Below are positions 32,563-41,279 of a stretch of DNA of 64,000 nucleotides, piece after piece. Position 1 is the stretch's first letter; the number at the start of each line of letters is the position of its first letter. Both the position numbers and the translations under genes were made by a program. A model generated the notes under the pieces. The model saw only the letters and a list, made by a program, of their open reading frames with translations, was not told the DNA's origin and did no database searches. The stretch spans positions 318,074 to 382,073 of the forward strand of contig JAKOVQ010000017.1 of NCBI GenBank assembly GCA_029781975.1, given 5' to 3'. The DNA is from Acidobacteriota bacterium (GTDB taxonomy: Bacteria; Acidobacteriota; Thermoanaerobaculia; UBA5066).

Positions 32563-35500
32563 TCAGCTTCCCTTCGCGGCGGGCGCGATGGCCCGCCCCG
32601 CCGCGAAGGCGGGGAGGACGAAGAGGGTGGCGGCGGTGGAGACCAGGAGGCCTCCGACGACCGCGAGGGCGAGGGGCCGCTGCATCTCTCCCGCCGCGCC
32701 GAGCCCGAGGGCGAGCGGGAGGAGGCCGACGAGGGTGCAGAGCGTCGTCATGACGATGGGACGCATCCGCCGCCTGGCCGCCTCCAGCGCGGCGAGGCGC
32801 GGCGGCATCCCGGCCCGGGCGTTCCTCTGCGCGCGCTCCACCAGGAGGATCCCGTTCTTCACGACGAGCCCGGCGAGGAGGACGAGCCCGATCAGCGACG
32901 ACGCGTTCAGCGGCGTCCCGGTCAGCCAGAGGAGGACGAAGGCGCCCGCGAGGGCCGGCGGGACCGTCGCGAGGATCAGGAGCGACGGGAGGACGGCCCG
33001 GAACTGGCCGATCAGGACCGCGAGGATCGCCAGGAGACCGAGGGCGAAGACTCCCGCGAGGTCCATCTGCGTCTGTCGCGCGCTCGCCGCCCGCCCGCCC
33101 ACCTCGATCGCTCCCCCCGAAGGCGGCGTCACCCCCTTCAGCCGGGCCGAGACCTCCGAGGCCACCGTCCCGAGGTCCGTCCCCTCGACTGCGCCGCTCG
33201 CCAGGAGGACGGGGCGGAGGTTCTCGCGGAAGAGGACGCTCGGGCGCGGAGGCGCGCTGATCGACGCGACCTGCGAGAGCGGGAGCGCGTCCCGGCCGGG
33301 GGAGACGACGGGGAGCGACGAGATCCCCTCCGGGGAGAAGCGGACGGAGTCGGGATACCGGAGGCGGACGTCGATCAGCCGGTCGAGCCAGGGGACCCGG
33401 CCGACCGGGCGGCCCCGGAGCGCCACGTCGAGGTCCTCGGCCAGGTCGCGCGGCGTCAGCCCGAGCCGCAGGAGGCGGTGCGGGTCCGGGACGACCTCGA
33501 GCGTCGGGACGCGCCCCTCGATGCCGGAGTAGTAGTCGACGAGCCCCTTCACCCCGGCGGTCCGGGCCGCCACCTCCCGCGCCGCCCTCTCGAGGTCGTC
33601 GGGCTCGTCACCGACGATCCGGATCTCGATCGGGTGGGGGGCGCCCGAGAGGTCCGAGAGGACGTCCTCGATCATCTGGACGAACTCCACGCGCGCCTCC
33701 GGCACCTCGGCCGCGAGGCGCCGCCTGAGGCCGGAGAGCATCTCGTCGTAGTCCGCCCGCTCGCTGCGGGGCTTCAGGAGGACGGTGACGTCACCCCGGT
33801 TGAACTGCGTCGCGGTGATCGGGCCGAGCTCGGCGCCCGTCCTCCGCGACCACGTCGCGACCCCCGGAGTCGACGAGAGGACCTTCCCGATCTTCCGGGC
33901 GACGACGTCGGTGTCGTGGAGCGAGGTGCCTGCCGGCAGGAAGTAGTCGAGGACGAACGCTCCCTCGTCGAACTCGGGGAGGAACCCGGTCCCCGTCCGC
34001 GACAGCGCGAGACCTCCGGCCGCGAGGAGGGCGAGCCCGGCCGCGACGGCCGTCATCCGGTGGTGGACGATTCCCCGGAGGAACCAGCCGTACCGGGTCC
34101 GGAGCCGTTCCCCGAACGTCCGCCTCCGCCGGTGCCGCCTCCCGGCCCGCGAGACGGCCACGCGCCCGGAATCGGCCGGCGCGTCGGAGAGGAAGCGCGT
34201 GCCGAGGACGGGCAGGAGGAGGAGGGCGAAGAGGAGCGAGAGGAGGACGGCCGCCGAGAGGGTGACGGCGAGGGCCGCGAAGAACCGCCCCACGATCCCC
34301 TGGAGGAAGGCGAGCGGGATGAAGACGACGACCGTCGTCAGGGTCGTCCCGACGACGGGGCTGCCCACGTCGTCGAGGGCCGCCGCGATTGCCCCGCGCG
34401 GCGAGTCCCCCCGCTCCCGGTGCGCGGCGAAGGCCTCGACGACGACGATCGCGTCGTCGATCACGAGGCCGATGGCGACGGCGAGGCCGCCGAGCGACAT
34501 CAGGTTGAGCGACTCCCCCGCCAGCTTCATGACGCCGAAGGTGGCGGCCAGCGTCAGCGGAACCGACAGCGCGGCGAGGAGGCCGGCCCGGTGGTCCTTC
34601 AGGAAGAGCGCGAGGACCGAGGCGGTCAGGAGGATGCCCAGGAGGATCGCGTCGCGGACCCCGCCGACCGCCTCGTGGACGAGGTCTCCCTGGTCGTAGA
34701 CCTTCACGAGCCGCATCCCCGGCGGGAGGCGGACGTCCCGGACGGCGGCGAGGACGCCGTCGACGACGTCGGGCGTCGAGGCTCCGGGGAGCCGCGAGAC
34801 GGCGATCTGGACGGCGTCCCCCTCGGGCGCCGAGACGAGGACGGTGCGGTCCGCGGTCCCGGGGCCGACCGACGCCACCGCGTCGAGCGCGACGGCGCCG
34901 TTCGCGCCGGAGGCGATCGGGAGCGCCGCGATTCCGGAGGCGTCCGCGCCGGGGGGCTCGACGACGACGGAGGAGGTCTGCCGCTCGGCGTCCGCGCGCC
35001 CCACCGCCTCCCTCGGAAGGAGGTCCGCCACGCGGCTCGCGAGGACCGACGGGCGGAGCCCGACGGAGGCCAGGCGCCGAGGGTCGACGACCGCCTCGAC
35101 CTCCCGGACGTCGCCGCCGAGGACCGCCACCCGGGCGACGCCCTCGACGCGCGAGACCGCGGGACGGACGACCCGTTCCGCCGCCTCGCGCCGGTCCGCA
35201 CCGCCGGCTCCCCCGACGAGGTTGAAGGCGACCACGGGGAACTCGGCCGGGGTCAGTCGCTCCGCCTCGAGGCTCGCGTCGGGCGGCAGGTCGGCGCGCA
35301 CCTCCGCGAGGCGGGCGTTGACGAACTGGAGAGCCTGGATCATGTCGCTCCCCGGCGCGAAGAGGAGCGAGATCTCCGCCGCGCCCCGGATGACGCGGGT
35401 CCGCACGCGGCGGACGCCGAGGACCGTCGAGAGCGCCTCCTCCACGGGGCGGACGGCCGTCGCCTGGAGGACCTCGGGCGGCTCGTCGCCCAGGCGGACG

Positions 35501-35637
35501 ACGACCGAGATCCGGGGGAACTCCACCTCGGGGTAGACGCCGGAGCCGAGCTGCTGGAGCGCGAGGAGCCCCGCGACGACGACGACGACGCTTACCGCCA
35601 GGATGACCGTCCGGTTCCGGTCGAGGAACGCGAACAT
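32563..35637 (-). CDS. RND family efflux transporter, inner membrane pump
   Basis: The 1024-residue protein is a full-length AcrB/CusA-superfamily pump: N-terminal segment (about 10-28), large periplasmic domain, six-helix bundle including VAIGLVIDDAIVVVEAF (proton-relay helix, with the usual Asp residues), a second periplasmic domain and the final helices ending before residue 1015. It uses proton motive force to export drugs, lipids or metals through the partner subunits. The metal-type signature of CusA is not evident, so a hydrophobe/amphiphile exporter is more likely. Its ATG overlaps the stop of the fusion protein gene by one base (TGATG), so the genes are coupled. The open frame extending upstream is a shadow of that gene. 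Confidence 0.93.
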   Translation of the reverse strand: MFAFLDRNRTVILAVSVVVVVAGLLALQQLGSGVYPEVEFPRISVVVRLGDEPPEVLQATAVRPVEEALSTVLGVRRVRTRVIRGAAEISLLFAPGSDMIQALQFVNARLAEVRADLPPDASLEAERLTPAEFPVVAFNLVGGAGGADRREAAERVVRPAVSRVEGVARVAVLGGDVREVEAVVDPRRLASVGLRPSVLASRVADLLPREAVGRADAERQTSSVVVEPPGADASGIAALPIASGANGAVALDAVASVGPGTADRTVLVSAPEGDAVQIAVSRLPGASTPDVVDGVLAAVRDVRLPPGMRLVKVYDQGDLVHEAVGGVRDAILLGILLTASVLALFLKDHRAGLLAALSVPLTLAATFGVMKLAGESLNLMSLGGLAVAIGLVIDDAIVVVEAFAAHRERGDSPRGAIAAALDDVGSPVVGTTLTTVVVFIPLAFLQGIVGRFFAALAVTLSAAVLLSLLFALLLLPVLGTRFLSDAPADSGRVAVSRAGRRHRRRRTFGERLRTRYGWFLRGIVHHRMTAVAAGLALLAAGGLALSRTGTGFLPEFDEGAFVLDYFLPAGTSLHDTDVVARKIGKVLSSTPGVATWSRRTGAELGPITATQFNRGDVTVLLKPRSERADYDEMLSGLRRRLAAEVPEARVEFVQMIEDVLSDLSGAPHPIEIRIVGDEPDDLERAAREVAARTAGVKGLVDYYSGIEGRVPTLEVVPDPHRLLRLGLTPRDLAEDLDVALRGRPVGRVPWLDRLIDVRLRYPDSVRFSPEGISSLPVVSPGRDALPLSQVASISAPPRPSVLFRENLRPVLLASGAVEGTDLGTVASEVSARLKGVTPPSGGAIEVGGRAASARQTQMDLAGVFALGLLAILAVLIGQFRAVLPSLLILATVPPALAGAFVLLWLTGTPLNASSLIGLVLLAGLVVKNGILLVERAQRNARAGMPPRLAALEAARRRMRPIVMTTLCTLVGLLPLALGLGAAGEMQRPLALAVVGGLLVSTAATLFVLPAFAAGRAIAPAAKGS

Positions 35638-36740
35638 CAGCGCCCCGTTCCCGGACGGACCTTCACCGGCTGGCCGTCCTCGAGCCCGAGCGGGCTGTCC
35701 ACGACGACCGCCTCCCCCCCGGAGAGCCCCGCCGTGACCTCGACGAGGTCGGTGGACGCGAGCCCCGTCGTCACGGGGACGACGCGCGCGGCCCCCTTCT
35801 CGACGGCGACCACCTCCTCCCTTCCCGCTTCCGACCTGCGGAGCGCAGCGACCGGGACCGCGACGACCCCCCGGTGGACGTCGAGGACGATCGAGACGGT
35901 GACCGCAGAGAGGAGCGGCGCGGACGAGCGAACCCCGAGCCTCACCCGGACCTCGCCCACGCCGGTGGCCGGGTCGACCGACCGGGACACGCGCACCACG
36001 CGTCCGTCCGCCGGCGTCTCCTCTCCCGGCACGGCGACGCGGGCCCCGTCTCCCGTCCTCGTCCGCGAGAGCCCGTCCGCCGTGGCATCGGCCGTCACCT
36101 CCTGCGCGGAGGTGCCGAGGAGCCTCACGACTGGCGTCGCGGGCGTCCCGTCGACGGCTTCTCCGGGGTGGCGGAAGACCTTCGCCACGACGCCGTCGAA
36201 GGGCGCGCGCACCTGTGCCCAGCCGAGCGTGCGGCGCGCCTGCATGAGGCGTCCCCGGGCCTCGACGCGCGCGGCCCGCGCCGCCTCCAGCGCGGCGCGG
36301 TCGCCGTCCCGCTCCTCCGCCGACGCGATCCCCTTCGCGAAGAGGCTGTCGGTCAGCGCCGACGCCCGCTCCTTGACGGACTCGTCCTCGCGCGCCTTCG
36401 CGAGCGCGGCCTCGGCCGTCGCCACCCCCTCCTCGAGGGGGCGCGGCTCCACGCGGGCGAGGAGCGCGCCCCGGCGGACGGCGTCGCCCTCGCGGACCGG
36501 GAGGGCGACGAGGCGCCCCGCCACCTGCGGCGCGAGGGTCGCGTCCTCGTCGACCGGAGGGACGAGGCGGCCGCGCAGCGTCAGGACGTCCGCGACGTCG
36601 GCGCGGCCCACCGTCGCCACCGTCACGGCGACCGGCGCCGGCGGCTCCTCGGACGCGGATCGTCCGCATCCCGCCGCCGAGGAGAGCGCGGCTGCCGCCA
36701 GGGCGGCGACGACGCCGTCGATGAATCGGGCTCGGCTCAC
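35637..36740 (-). CDS. RND efflux periplasmic adaptor (membrane fusion protein)
   Basis: The 367-residue product has a lipoprotein signal (lipobox SSAAGC, Cys at about 25), a biotinyl-lipoyl hairpin domain (APQVAGRLVALPVREGDAV and GWAQVRAPFDGVVAKVF), a coiled-coil hairpin between them (about 100-165), and beta-barrel and membrane-proximal domains (VVAVPVAALRR, TGLASTDLVEVTAGLSGGEAVV). It bridges the RND pump to the outer membrane channel. The GTG at 36740 lies within the stop of the upstream gene (GTGA) and follows GAGAGGAGG, which supports it over a longer start. Confidence 0.92.
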   Translation of the reverse strand: MSRARFIDGVVAALAAAALSSAAGCGRSASEEPPAPVAVTVATVGRADVADVLTLRGRLVPPVDEDATLAPQVAGRLVALPVREGDAVRRGALLARVEPRPLEEGVATAEAALAKAREDESVKERASALTDSLFAKGIASAEERDGDRAALEAARAARVEARGRLMQARRTLGWAQVRAPFDGVVAKVFRHPGEAVDGTPATPVVRLLGTSAQEVTADATADGLSRTRTGDGARVAVPGEETPADGRVVRVSRSVDPATGVGEVRVRLGVRSSAPLLSAVTVSIVLDVHRGVVAVPVAALRRSEAGREEVVAVEKGAARVVPVTTGLASTDLVEVTAGLSGGEAVVVDSPLGLEDGQPVKVRPGTGR

Positions 36741-37963
36741 TTCGCCTCCTCTCCAGCCGCCGCGAGGAGGTCGGCCTCCGCCGCCTTCTCCTCGGCCCAC
36801 GCCGACAGCCGGCCGCCCTTCGCCTCGAGGAGCGCGCGCTCGGCGTCGATCACCCGGAGGACGTCCCCCCGTCCCGCCGCGTAGGCCTCGCGCGTCAGGG
36901 CGGCCGACTCGACGGCGGCGGGGACCGCCTTCGACTCGAGGACCTCCAGCCGGGCGCGAGCCGCGCGGACGCGTCTCTCGGAGACGGCGAGCGCCTCGGC
37001 CACGTCCCGCCGGGCGGCGGCGAGCCGCGCCTCCTGCAGCCGCACCTCGGCTTCGGCGAGCCGGACCGCCGACGGGCCGCGGGCGCCGAACGGGAGCGTC
37101 AGGGCGACCGTCTCCTGATAGTCCGGGCCCGCGAGACCGGGATCGTCCGCGTTCACCCCGACCGAGAACGAGAGGCCGGGAAGGCGCCGCCTGCGGCTCG
37201 CCTCGCGGGTCGCCTCCGCAGAGGCCACGGTCTTCTCCTCGGCGACGACCGCGGGGTTCGCGGCCGGGTCGGCCGCGCGGACCCGCGCGGCGAGCTCCGC
37301 GTCATCGAGCGGCGTCGGGCGGCTTCCGTCCGTCGCCCCCTCCGAGGCGGGATCGAGCCCGAGGAGGGTCGCCAGCCGGGACCACGCCGCCCGCCGGCTC
37401 TCGCCGAGCGCCTGCGCGGCCGCCGCGATCCGCGCCGCCTCCGCCTCGGTCCGCACCAGCTCCATCCGCGGGGCCCGCCCGCCGTCCACCCTCTCGCGGA
37501 CGACGTCGAGGAGCTCGTCCGCACGGGCCGCGCTCTCCTTCCCGAGCGCCTCGGCGTCCTCGGACGCGGCGAGGCCGATCCACGCCTGCCTCACGAGGCG
37601 TCGCGCCTCGCGGAGGGTGGCCGCGGCGTTCGCGTCGGCCGCCCCCGCGAGCTCCTCGGCCGCCTTCACCGTGTACGACCGCTCCCCGCCCCACCGGACG
37701 TCCTGGCTGACGGCGACCTCCTCCCGTGCCGAGTAGCGCGTCGTGCCGAGGGAGAGGACGGGGCTCGAGGGGACGCGAGCCGCGTCGACCTGCCGCCGCC
37801 GCACGTCGGCCTCCGCGCGGGCGACGAGGACCGCGGCGCCCCGGCCGGCTTCTCCGAGGGCCTCGTCCAGCGAGACGACGCGTGGCGCGGGTGACCGGGA
37901 GGCGGGGGGGACGGTCGCGGGGACGGCCAGGACGGCCGAGAGGAGGAGCGTGGGCCCGATCAC
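36737..37963 (-). CDS. Outer membrane efflux protein (TolC/CusC-like)
   Basis: The 408-residue product has a signal peptide (about 1-20) and two similar halves rich in Ala, Arg and Glu that form the long helical tunnel and strands of an OEP-family channel. Typical elements are SLDEALGEAGRG, SPVLSLGTTRYS, TRTEAEAARIAAA-type helices and a final EAYAAGRGDVLRVIDAERALLEA. It completes the tripartite pump with the next two genes. The start is GTG, 35 nt after the kinase stop. There is no sign of a separate promoter, so it is likely transcribed with the two-component genes upstream. Confidence 0.87.
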   Translation of the reverse strand: MIGPTLLLSAVLAVPATVPPASRSPAPRVVSLDEALGEAGRGAAVLVARAEADVRRRQVDAARVPSSPVLSLGTTRYSAREEVAVSQDVRWGGERSYTVKAAEELAGAADANAAATLREARRLVRQAWIGLAASEDAEALGKESAARADELLDVVRERVDGGRAPRMELVRTEAEAARIAAAAQALGESRRAAWSRLATLLGLDPASEGATDGSRPTPLDDAELAARVRAADPAANPAVVAEEKTVASAEATREASRRRRLPGLSFSVGVNADDPGLAGPDYQETVALTLPFGARGPSAVRLAEAEVRLQEARLAAARRDVAEALAVSERRVRAARARLEVLESKAVPAAVESAALTREAYAAGRGDVLRVIDAERALLEAKGGRLSAWAEEKAAEADLLAAAGEEAK

Positions 37964-37998
37964 GCCTCCAAGGATGGGGGGCTCGCCTGAACGGGAGC

Positions 37999-39357
37999 CT
38001 AACGGGGCTTCCAGGCGGGGAGGACGATCTCGAAGCGGGTCCCGGTCCCGGCCGGGACGGCGCGCGCCGAGCCTCCGTGCCCCTGCGCGATCCGGGAGAC
38101 GAGCGCGAGACCCAGCCCGCTCCCCTCGCCGGAAGCTCCCGCCGAGCCGCGGACGAAGGGCTCGAAGACCCGCGACGCCTCGCCCTCGGCCAGCCCCGGC
38201 CCCTCGTCGGCGACCGCGAGGGTGACGGAGGCGGCGTCCCCCTCCGCCGTCACCGTTACCGCGGTCCGCTCCGGCGCGTAGCGACAGGCGTTGTCGACCA
38301 GGTGCTCCACGGCCGCAAGGAGAAGCTCTTCGTCCCCTCTCACGAGGACCTCGTCGGGGGCTCGCACCTCCACGCGGCGCGTCCCTCCTGCGTGCGCAGC
38401 CGCCACCTGCCTCACGACGTCCGCCGCGTTCACCGTCGTCCCGGTCTCGTCGAGCCGGGCGCCGGTCCTGACGAGGAGAAGGAGGCTGTCGACCAGCCGT
38501 TGCAGCGTGACCACCGCGCGGCGGATCCCGTCCGCGGAGCCGCCGGAGAGCGCGGCCAGCCGGGTCAGCGGGGTCCTCAGCGCGTGGGCGGCGTAGGCAG
38601 CCAGCTCGCGCTCGGCCGCGACGGCCGACGTCATCCGCGCCCCCGTCTCGTTCAGGGCGTTCGCCAGACGGGTGATCTCGACGTCCCTCGACGGCGCGTC
38701 GATCGGCTCCCAGCGCGCGCCGGGGCGGCGCTCCTCGACCTGGGCGGCGAGCTCCTCCAGCGGCCGGAGCCCGTGCCGGGCCAGCCGGAAGGCCACGACT
38801 GCCGCCAGCAGCGACAGGGGAACCACCCCGAGGAGGAAGCTGTACGCCATCTCGCGCCTCAGCGCCGGGGAGAACGAGATCGGCAGGGCGACGCTGACGA
38901 CGTAGCCCGCGGCCGTCGGCCTGCGGGCCACGATCCGGCTCCTCTCCCGGTGCGGGCTCGCGTCCGACGGCCCGTCTCCCGCGCCGAGGACGCGCCCCGG
39001 GCCCACGGCCGCGACGAGCCCGGCCGGCCCCCAGACCTCGATCCGCGCGTCCTCGAGCGCGGTCTCCTGGAGGACGTCCCTCGCGGCGCGCTCGAACGTC
39101 GGCTCCTCCCGCTCCTCGCGGCCGAGCCCCTCCTCGATCGACCGCGCGAGGCGCTCGACCGAACGGGCGTCGGACGAGGTCAGGCGGAGCCCGACCACGA
39201 CGAACGGGACGGCCGCGCTGACGAGCGCCGTCAGGGCGGCCACGACCGCCCCGGCGACGGCGATCCTCCGCGCGACGCTCCGCTCGCCCCTCAGACCTCC
39301 TCCTTCCACCTCAGGCCCCAGCCGCGGACGGTCTCGATGGCCTCCGGCAGGCCGCAC
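37999..39357 (-). CDS. Sensor histidine kinase of the efflux operon
   Basis: The product (up to 452 residues) has a membrane segment (about 33-55), a periplasmic sensor of about 110 residues, a second membrane segment (about 170-192), a HAMP-like region (LARHGLRPLEELAAQVEER), a HisKA domain with His in AYAAHALRTPLTRL, and a HATPase domain (LVDNACRYAP, VADEGPGLAEG, GSGLGLALVSRI). The start is uncertain: GTG 39357 overlaps the regulator gene by 67 bp. A CTG at 39294, next to the regulator stop and after AAGGAGGAGG, would give a more usual N-terminus. It should phosphorylate the adjacent OmpR-type regulator. Confidence 0.88.
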   Translation of the reverse strand: MRPAGGHRDRPRLGPEVEGGGLRGERSVARRIAVAGAVVAALTALVSAAVPFVVVGLRLTSSDARSVERLARSIEEGLGREEREEPTFERAARDVLQETALEDARIEVWGPAGLVAAVGPGRVLGAGDGPSDASPHRERSRIVARRPTAAGYVVSVALPISFSPALRREMAYSFLLGVVPLSLLAAVVAFRLARHGLRPLEELAAQVEERRPGARWEPIDAPSRDVEITRLANALNETGARMTSAVAAERELAAYAAHALRTPLTRLAALSGGSADGIRRAVVTLQRLVDSLLLLVRTGARLDETGTTVNAADVVRQVAAAHAGGTRRVEVRAPDEVLVRGDEELLLAAVEHLVDNACRYAPERTAVTVTAEGDAASVTLAVADEGPGLAEGEASRVFEPFVRGSAGASGEGSGLGLALVSRIAQGHGGSARAVPAGTGTRFEIVLPAWKPR

Positions 39358-40010
39358 GACGCCAGCTTCCGCCGCAAGCGGGAGAGGATGACGTCCAGGC
39401 TGGCCGCCGCCTCGACCGTCGCGTCCCCCCAGACCCTCTCCAGGAGGTCGTCGCGCCGGATTCCCCCGCTCGCGACGAGCTGCGTCAGGACGCGGAACTC
39501 CCGCTCCGTCAACGGAAGCTCCACCCCGTCGACGAACGCCTCGAGCCGCTCGCCGTCCAGCCGCACCCGACCGGAGCTGAGCTGGCGACGGCTGGGCCGG
39601 CCCCGCCGGAGGAGGGCCTTCGCGCGAGCCTTCAGCTCGAGCGGCGCGAAGGGCTTTCCCAGGTAGTCGTCGGCGCCGCTCTCGAGGCCCGCCACGCGCT
39701 CGGCCACGTCGCGGAGCGCCGTCAGGACGAGGACGGGGACGGCGTCTCCCGCGGCCCTCACCTCGCGGACCCAGTCGAGACCCGAGCCGTCCGGCAGCAT
39801 CCGGTCGACGACGAGGAGGTCCCAGGCGCGTGAGCCCAGCCGGCGCCGGGCCTCGGAGATCGACGCCACGGCGACCGTCTCGGCCCCTCCTTCCTCGAGG
39901 AGCCCGGTTACGAAGGCGCGCGTCTCGGCGTCGTCCTCGAGGACCAGGACCGCGGGTCGCAGCCCGAGGTCGCGTCCTGCTCCCCCCGCCTCGTCGAGCT
40001 TCCGGCTCAC
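39291..40010 (-). CDS. OmpR/PhoB-family response regulator
   Basis: The 239-residue product has a receiver (about 18-130; VLEDDAETR, phospho-acceptor Asp in LLVVDRMLPDGSG, Lys in YLGKPFAPLEL) and a winged-helix DNA-binding domain (about 145-238; LPLTEREFRVLTQLVASGG, SLDVILSRLRRKL, ETVRGWGLRW). It probably controls the downstream kinase and efflux genes, since all five are in one orientation with short gaps or overlaps. Regulators of this family bind direct repeats with an 11-bp period, an arrangement seen at 30389 upstream of the E1 operon. The start is GTG without a clear ribosome site. Confidence 0.92.
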   Translation of the reverse strand: MSRKLDEAGGAGRDLGLRPAVLVLEDDAETRAFVTGLLEEGGAETVAVASISEARRRLGSRAWDLLVVDRMLPDGSGLDWVREVRAAGDAVPVLVLTALRDVAERVAGLESGADDYLGKPFAPLELKARAKALLRRGRPSRRQLSSGRVRLDGERLEAFVDGVELPLTEREFRVLTQLVASGGIRRDDLLERVWGDATVEAAASLDVILSRLRRKLASCGLPEAIETVRGWGLRWKEEV

Positions 40011-40105
40011 CGGGTCATTCTGCCTCCAAGCATGCCCGGCGCTACCATCCGGCCCGGACGCCGGCGGGCGGCGGCTCGATCGCGCGCCCTGAATCGAGGC
40101 ACCTC

Positions 40106-41269
40106 ATGAGCTTCTCCCCCGTTCGGACCCTCACGGCCTCCCTGGCGTTCGCGGTGGTCTCCTCGTCCGCCCTCGCCGCGACTTCCGCGACCTCCGCAAC
40201 CTCCGCAACTGTCGCAGCTTCCGCAACTTCGGCGACTCCTGAGACGCCGCCTATTCCAACGGCCGCCGCAGCAGCCCGAGGCACGACGGCCGCGGCGGCC
40301 GCGACGGGCTACGCCGTCCGGTCCCGCTTCGCGGCCGGCGGCGAGGGGGGCTGGGACTACCTGACCGTGGACGCCTCCGGCCACCGCCTCTTCGTGTCGC
40401 GCTCCTCCCACGTCCAGGTGCTCGACCTGGCGACGGGCTCCCCCGTCGGCGACATCCCCGACACCGCGGGGGTTCACGGCATCGCGCTCGTTCCCGCCCT
40501 CCAGCGGGGCTTCACGAGCAACGGCCGGGCGGGCACGGTGACGGTCTTCGACCTCGCGACGCTGAAGCCGATCGAGACCGTGAAGACCACGGGCGGGATC
40601 CCCGACTTCATCCTCTACGAGCCGGCGACGAAGCGGATCCTGACGTTCAACGGCCGGGGTGCGAACGTCACGGCGATCGACGCGGGCTCTGCGAAGGTGG
40701 TGGGCACGCTGGCGGTCGGGGGGAAGCCGGAGGCCGCCGTCGCCGACGGCACCGGCCGCGTCTTCGTCAACGTCGAGGACAGGGCCGAGGTCGTCGCCTT
40801 CGACGCGCGGACGATGAAGGAGGAGAGGCGCTGGTCGCTCGCGCCGTGCGAGGAGCCGACCGGCCTCGCCCTCGACGCGGCCCGTGGCCGGCTCTTCTCC
40901 GGCTGCGGCAACCGGATGCTCGCCGTGGTGAACGTGGCGGACGGCGCGCTCCTCGCCACCGTGCCGACCGGGCAGGGGACGGACGGCGTCGCCTTCGACC
41001 CCGGGACCGGGACGGTCTTCGTCTCGAACGGCGAAGGGACCCTCAGCCTCGTCCGCGAGGAGAGGCCGGGTTCGTTCGTCCTCGTCGGGAACGTCCCGAC
41101 GGAGCGGGGCGCCCGGACCGTCGCCCTCGACCCGGCGACCCATCGGCTCTATCTCCCCACGGCCCGGTTCGGACCGCCCCCCGCTCCGACCGCCGATCGG
41201 CCCCGGCCGCGCCCCTCGATCGTGCCGGGCTCGTTCGAGATCCTCGTCGTGGGACCGGAGAAGGGGTAG
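40106..41269 (+). CDS. Secreted YncE-like seven-bladed beta-propeller protein
   Basis: The 387-residue product has a signal peptide (1-25, ending SSALAA), a low-complexity Ala-Thr-Ser linker encoded by a 9-nt minisatellite, and a beta-propeller of the YncE/lactonase type (about 75-385). Repeats such as LFVSRSSHVQVLDLATG, GTVTVFDLATLKPIETV and TAIDAGSAKVVGTL are visible. Such proteins sit in the periplasm or outside and often bind ligands or DNA rather than act as enzymes. The start at 40106 is the first Met giving a signal peptide. It ends 10 bp from the convergent baeRF gene. Confidence 0.85.
   Translation: MSFSPVRTLTASLAFAVVSSSALAATSATSATSATVAASATSATPETPPIPTAAAAARGTTAAAAATGYAVRSRFAAGGEGGWDYLTVDASGHRLFVSRSSHVQVLDLATGSPVGDIPDTAGVHGIALVPALQRGFTSNGRAGTVTVFDLATLKPIETVKTTGGIPDFILYEPATKRILTFNGRGANVTAIDAGSAKVVGTLAVGGKPEAAVADGTGRVFVNVEDRAEVVAFDARTMKEERRWSLAPCEEPTGLALDAARGRLFSGCGNRMLAVVNVADGALLATVPTGQGTDGVAFDPGTGTVFVSNGEGTLSLVREERPGSFVLVGNVPTERGARTVALDPATHRLYLPTARFGPPPAPTADRPRPRPSIVPGSFEILVVGPEKG
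40178..40240 (+). repeat. 9-nt minisatellite coding for Ala-Thr-Ser repeats
   Basis: Seven imperfect 9-nt units (type GCAACTTCC) run without gaps through the linker after the signal peptide. Loss or gain of a unit would keep the frame, so the linker could vary in length between strains. Confidence 0.8.
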
Positions 41270-41279
41270 GGCCGCCCCC

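Noticed and set aside
37985-38003. GTTAGG/GTTCAGG pair before the efflux genes as an OmpR-type site like that at 30389
   Set aside because: Only two imperfect boxes, one containing the kinase stop codon; too weak to separate from chance.
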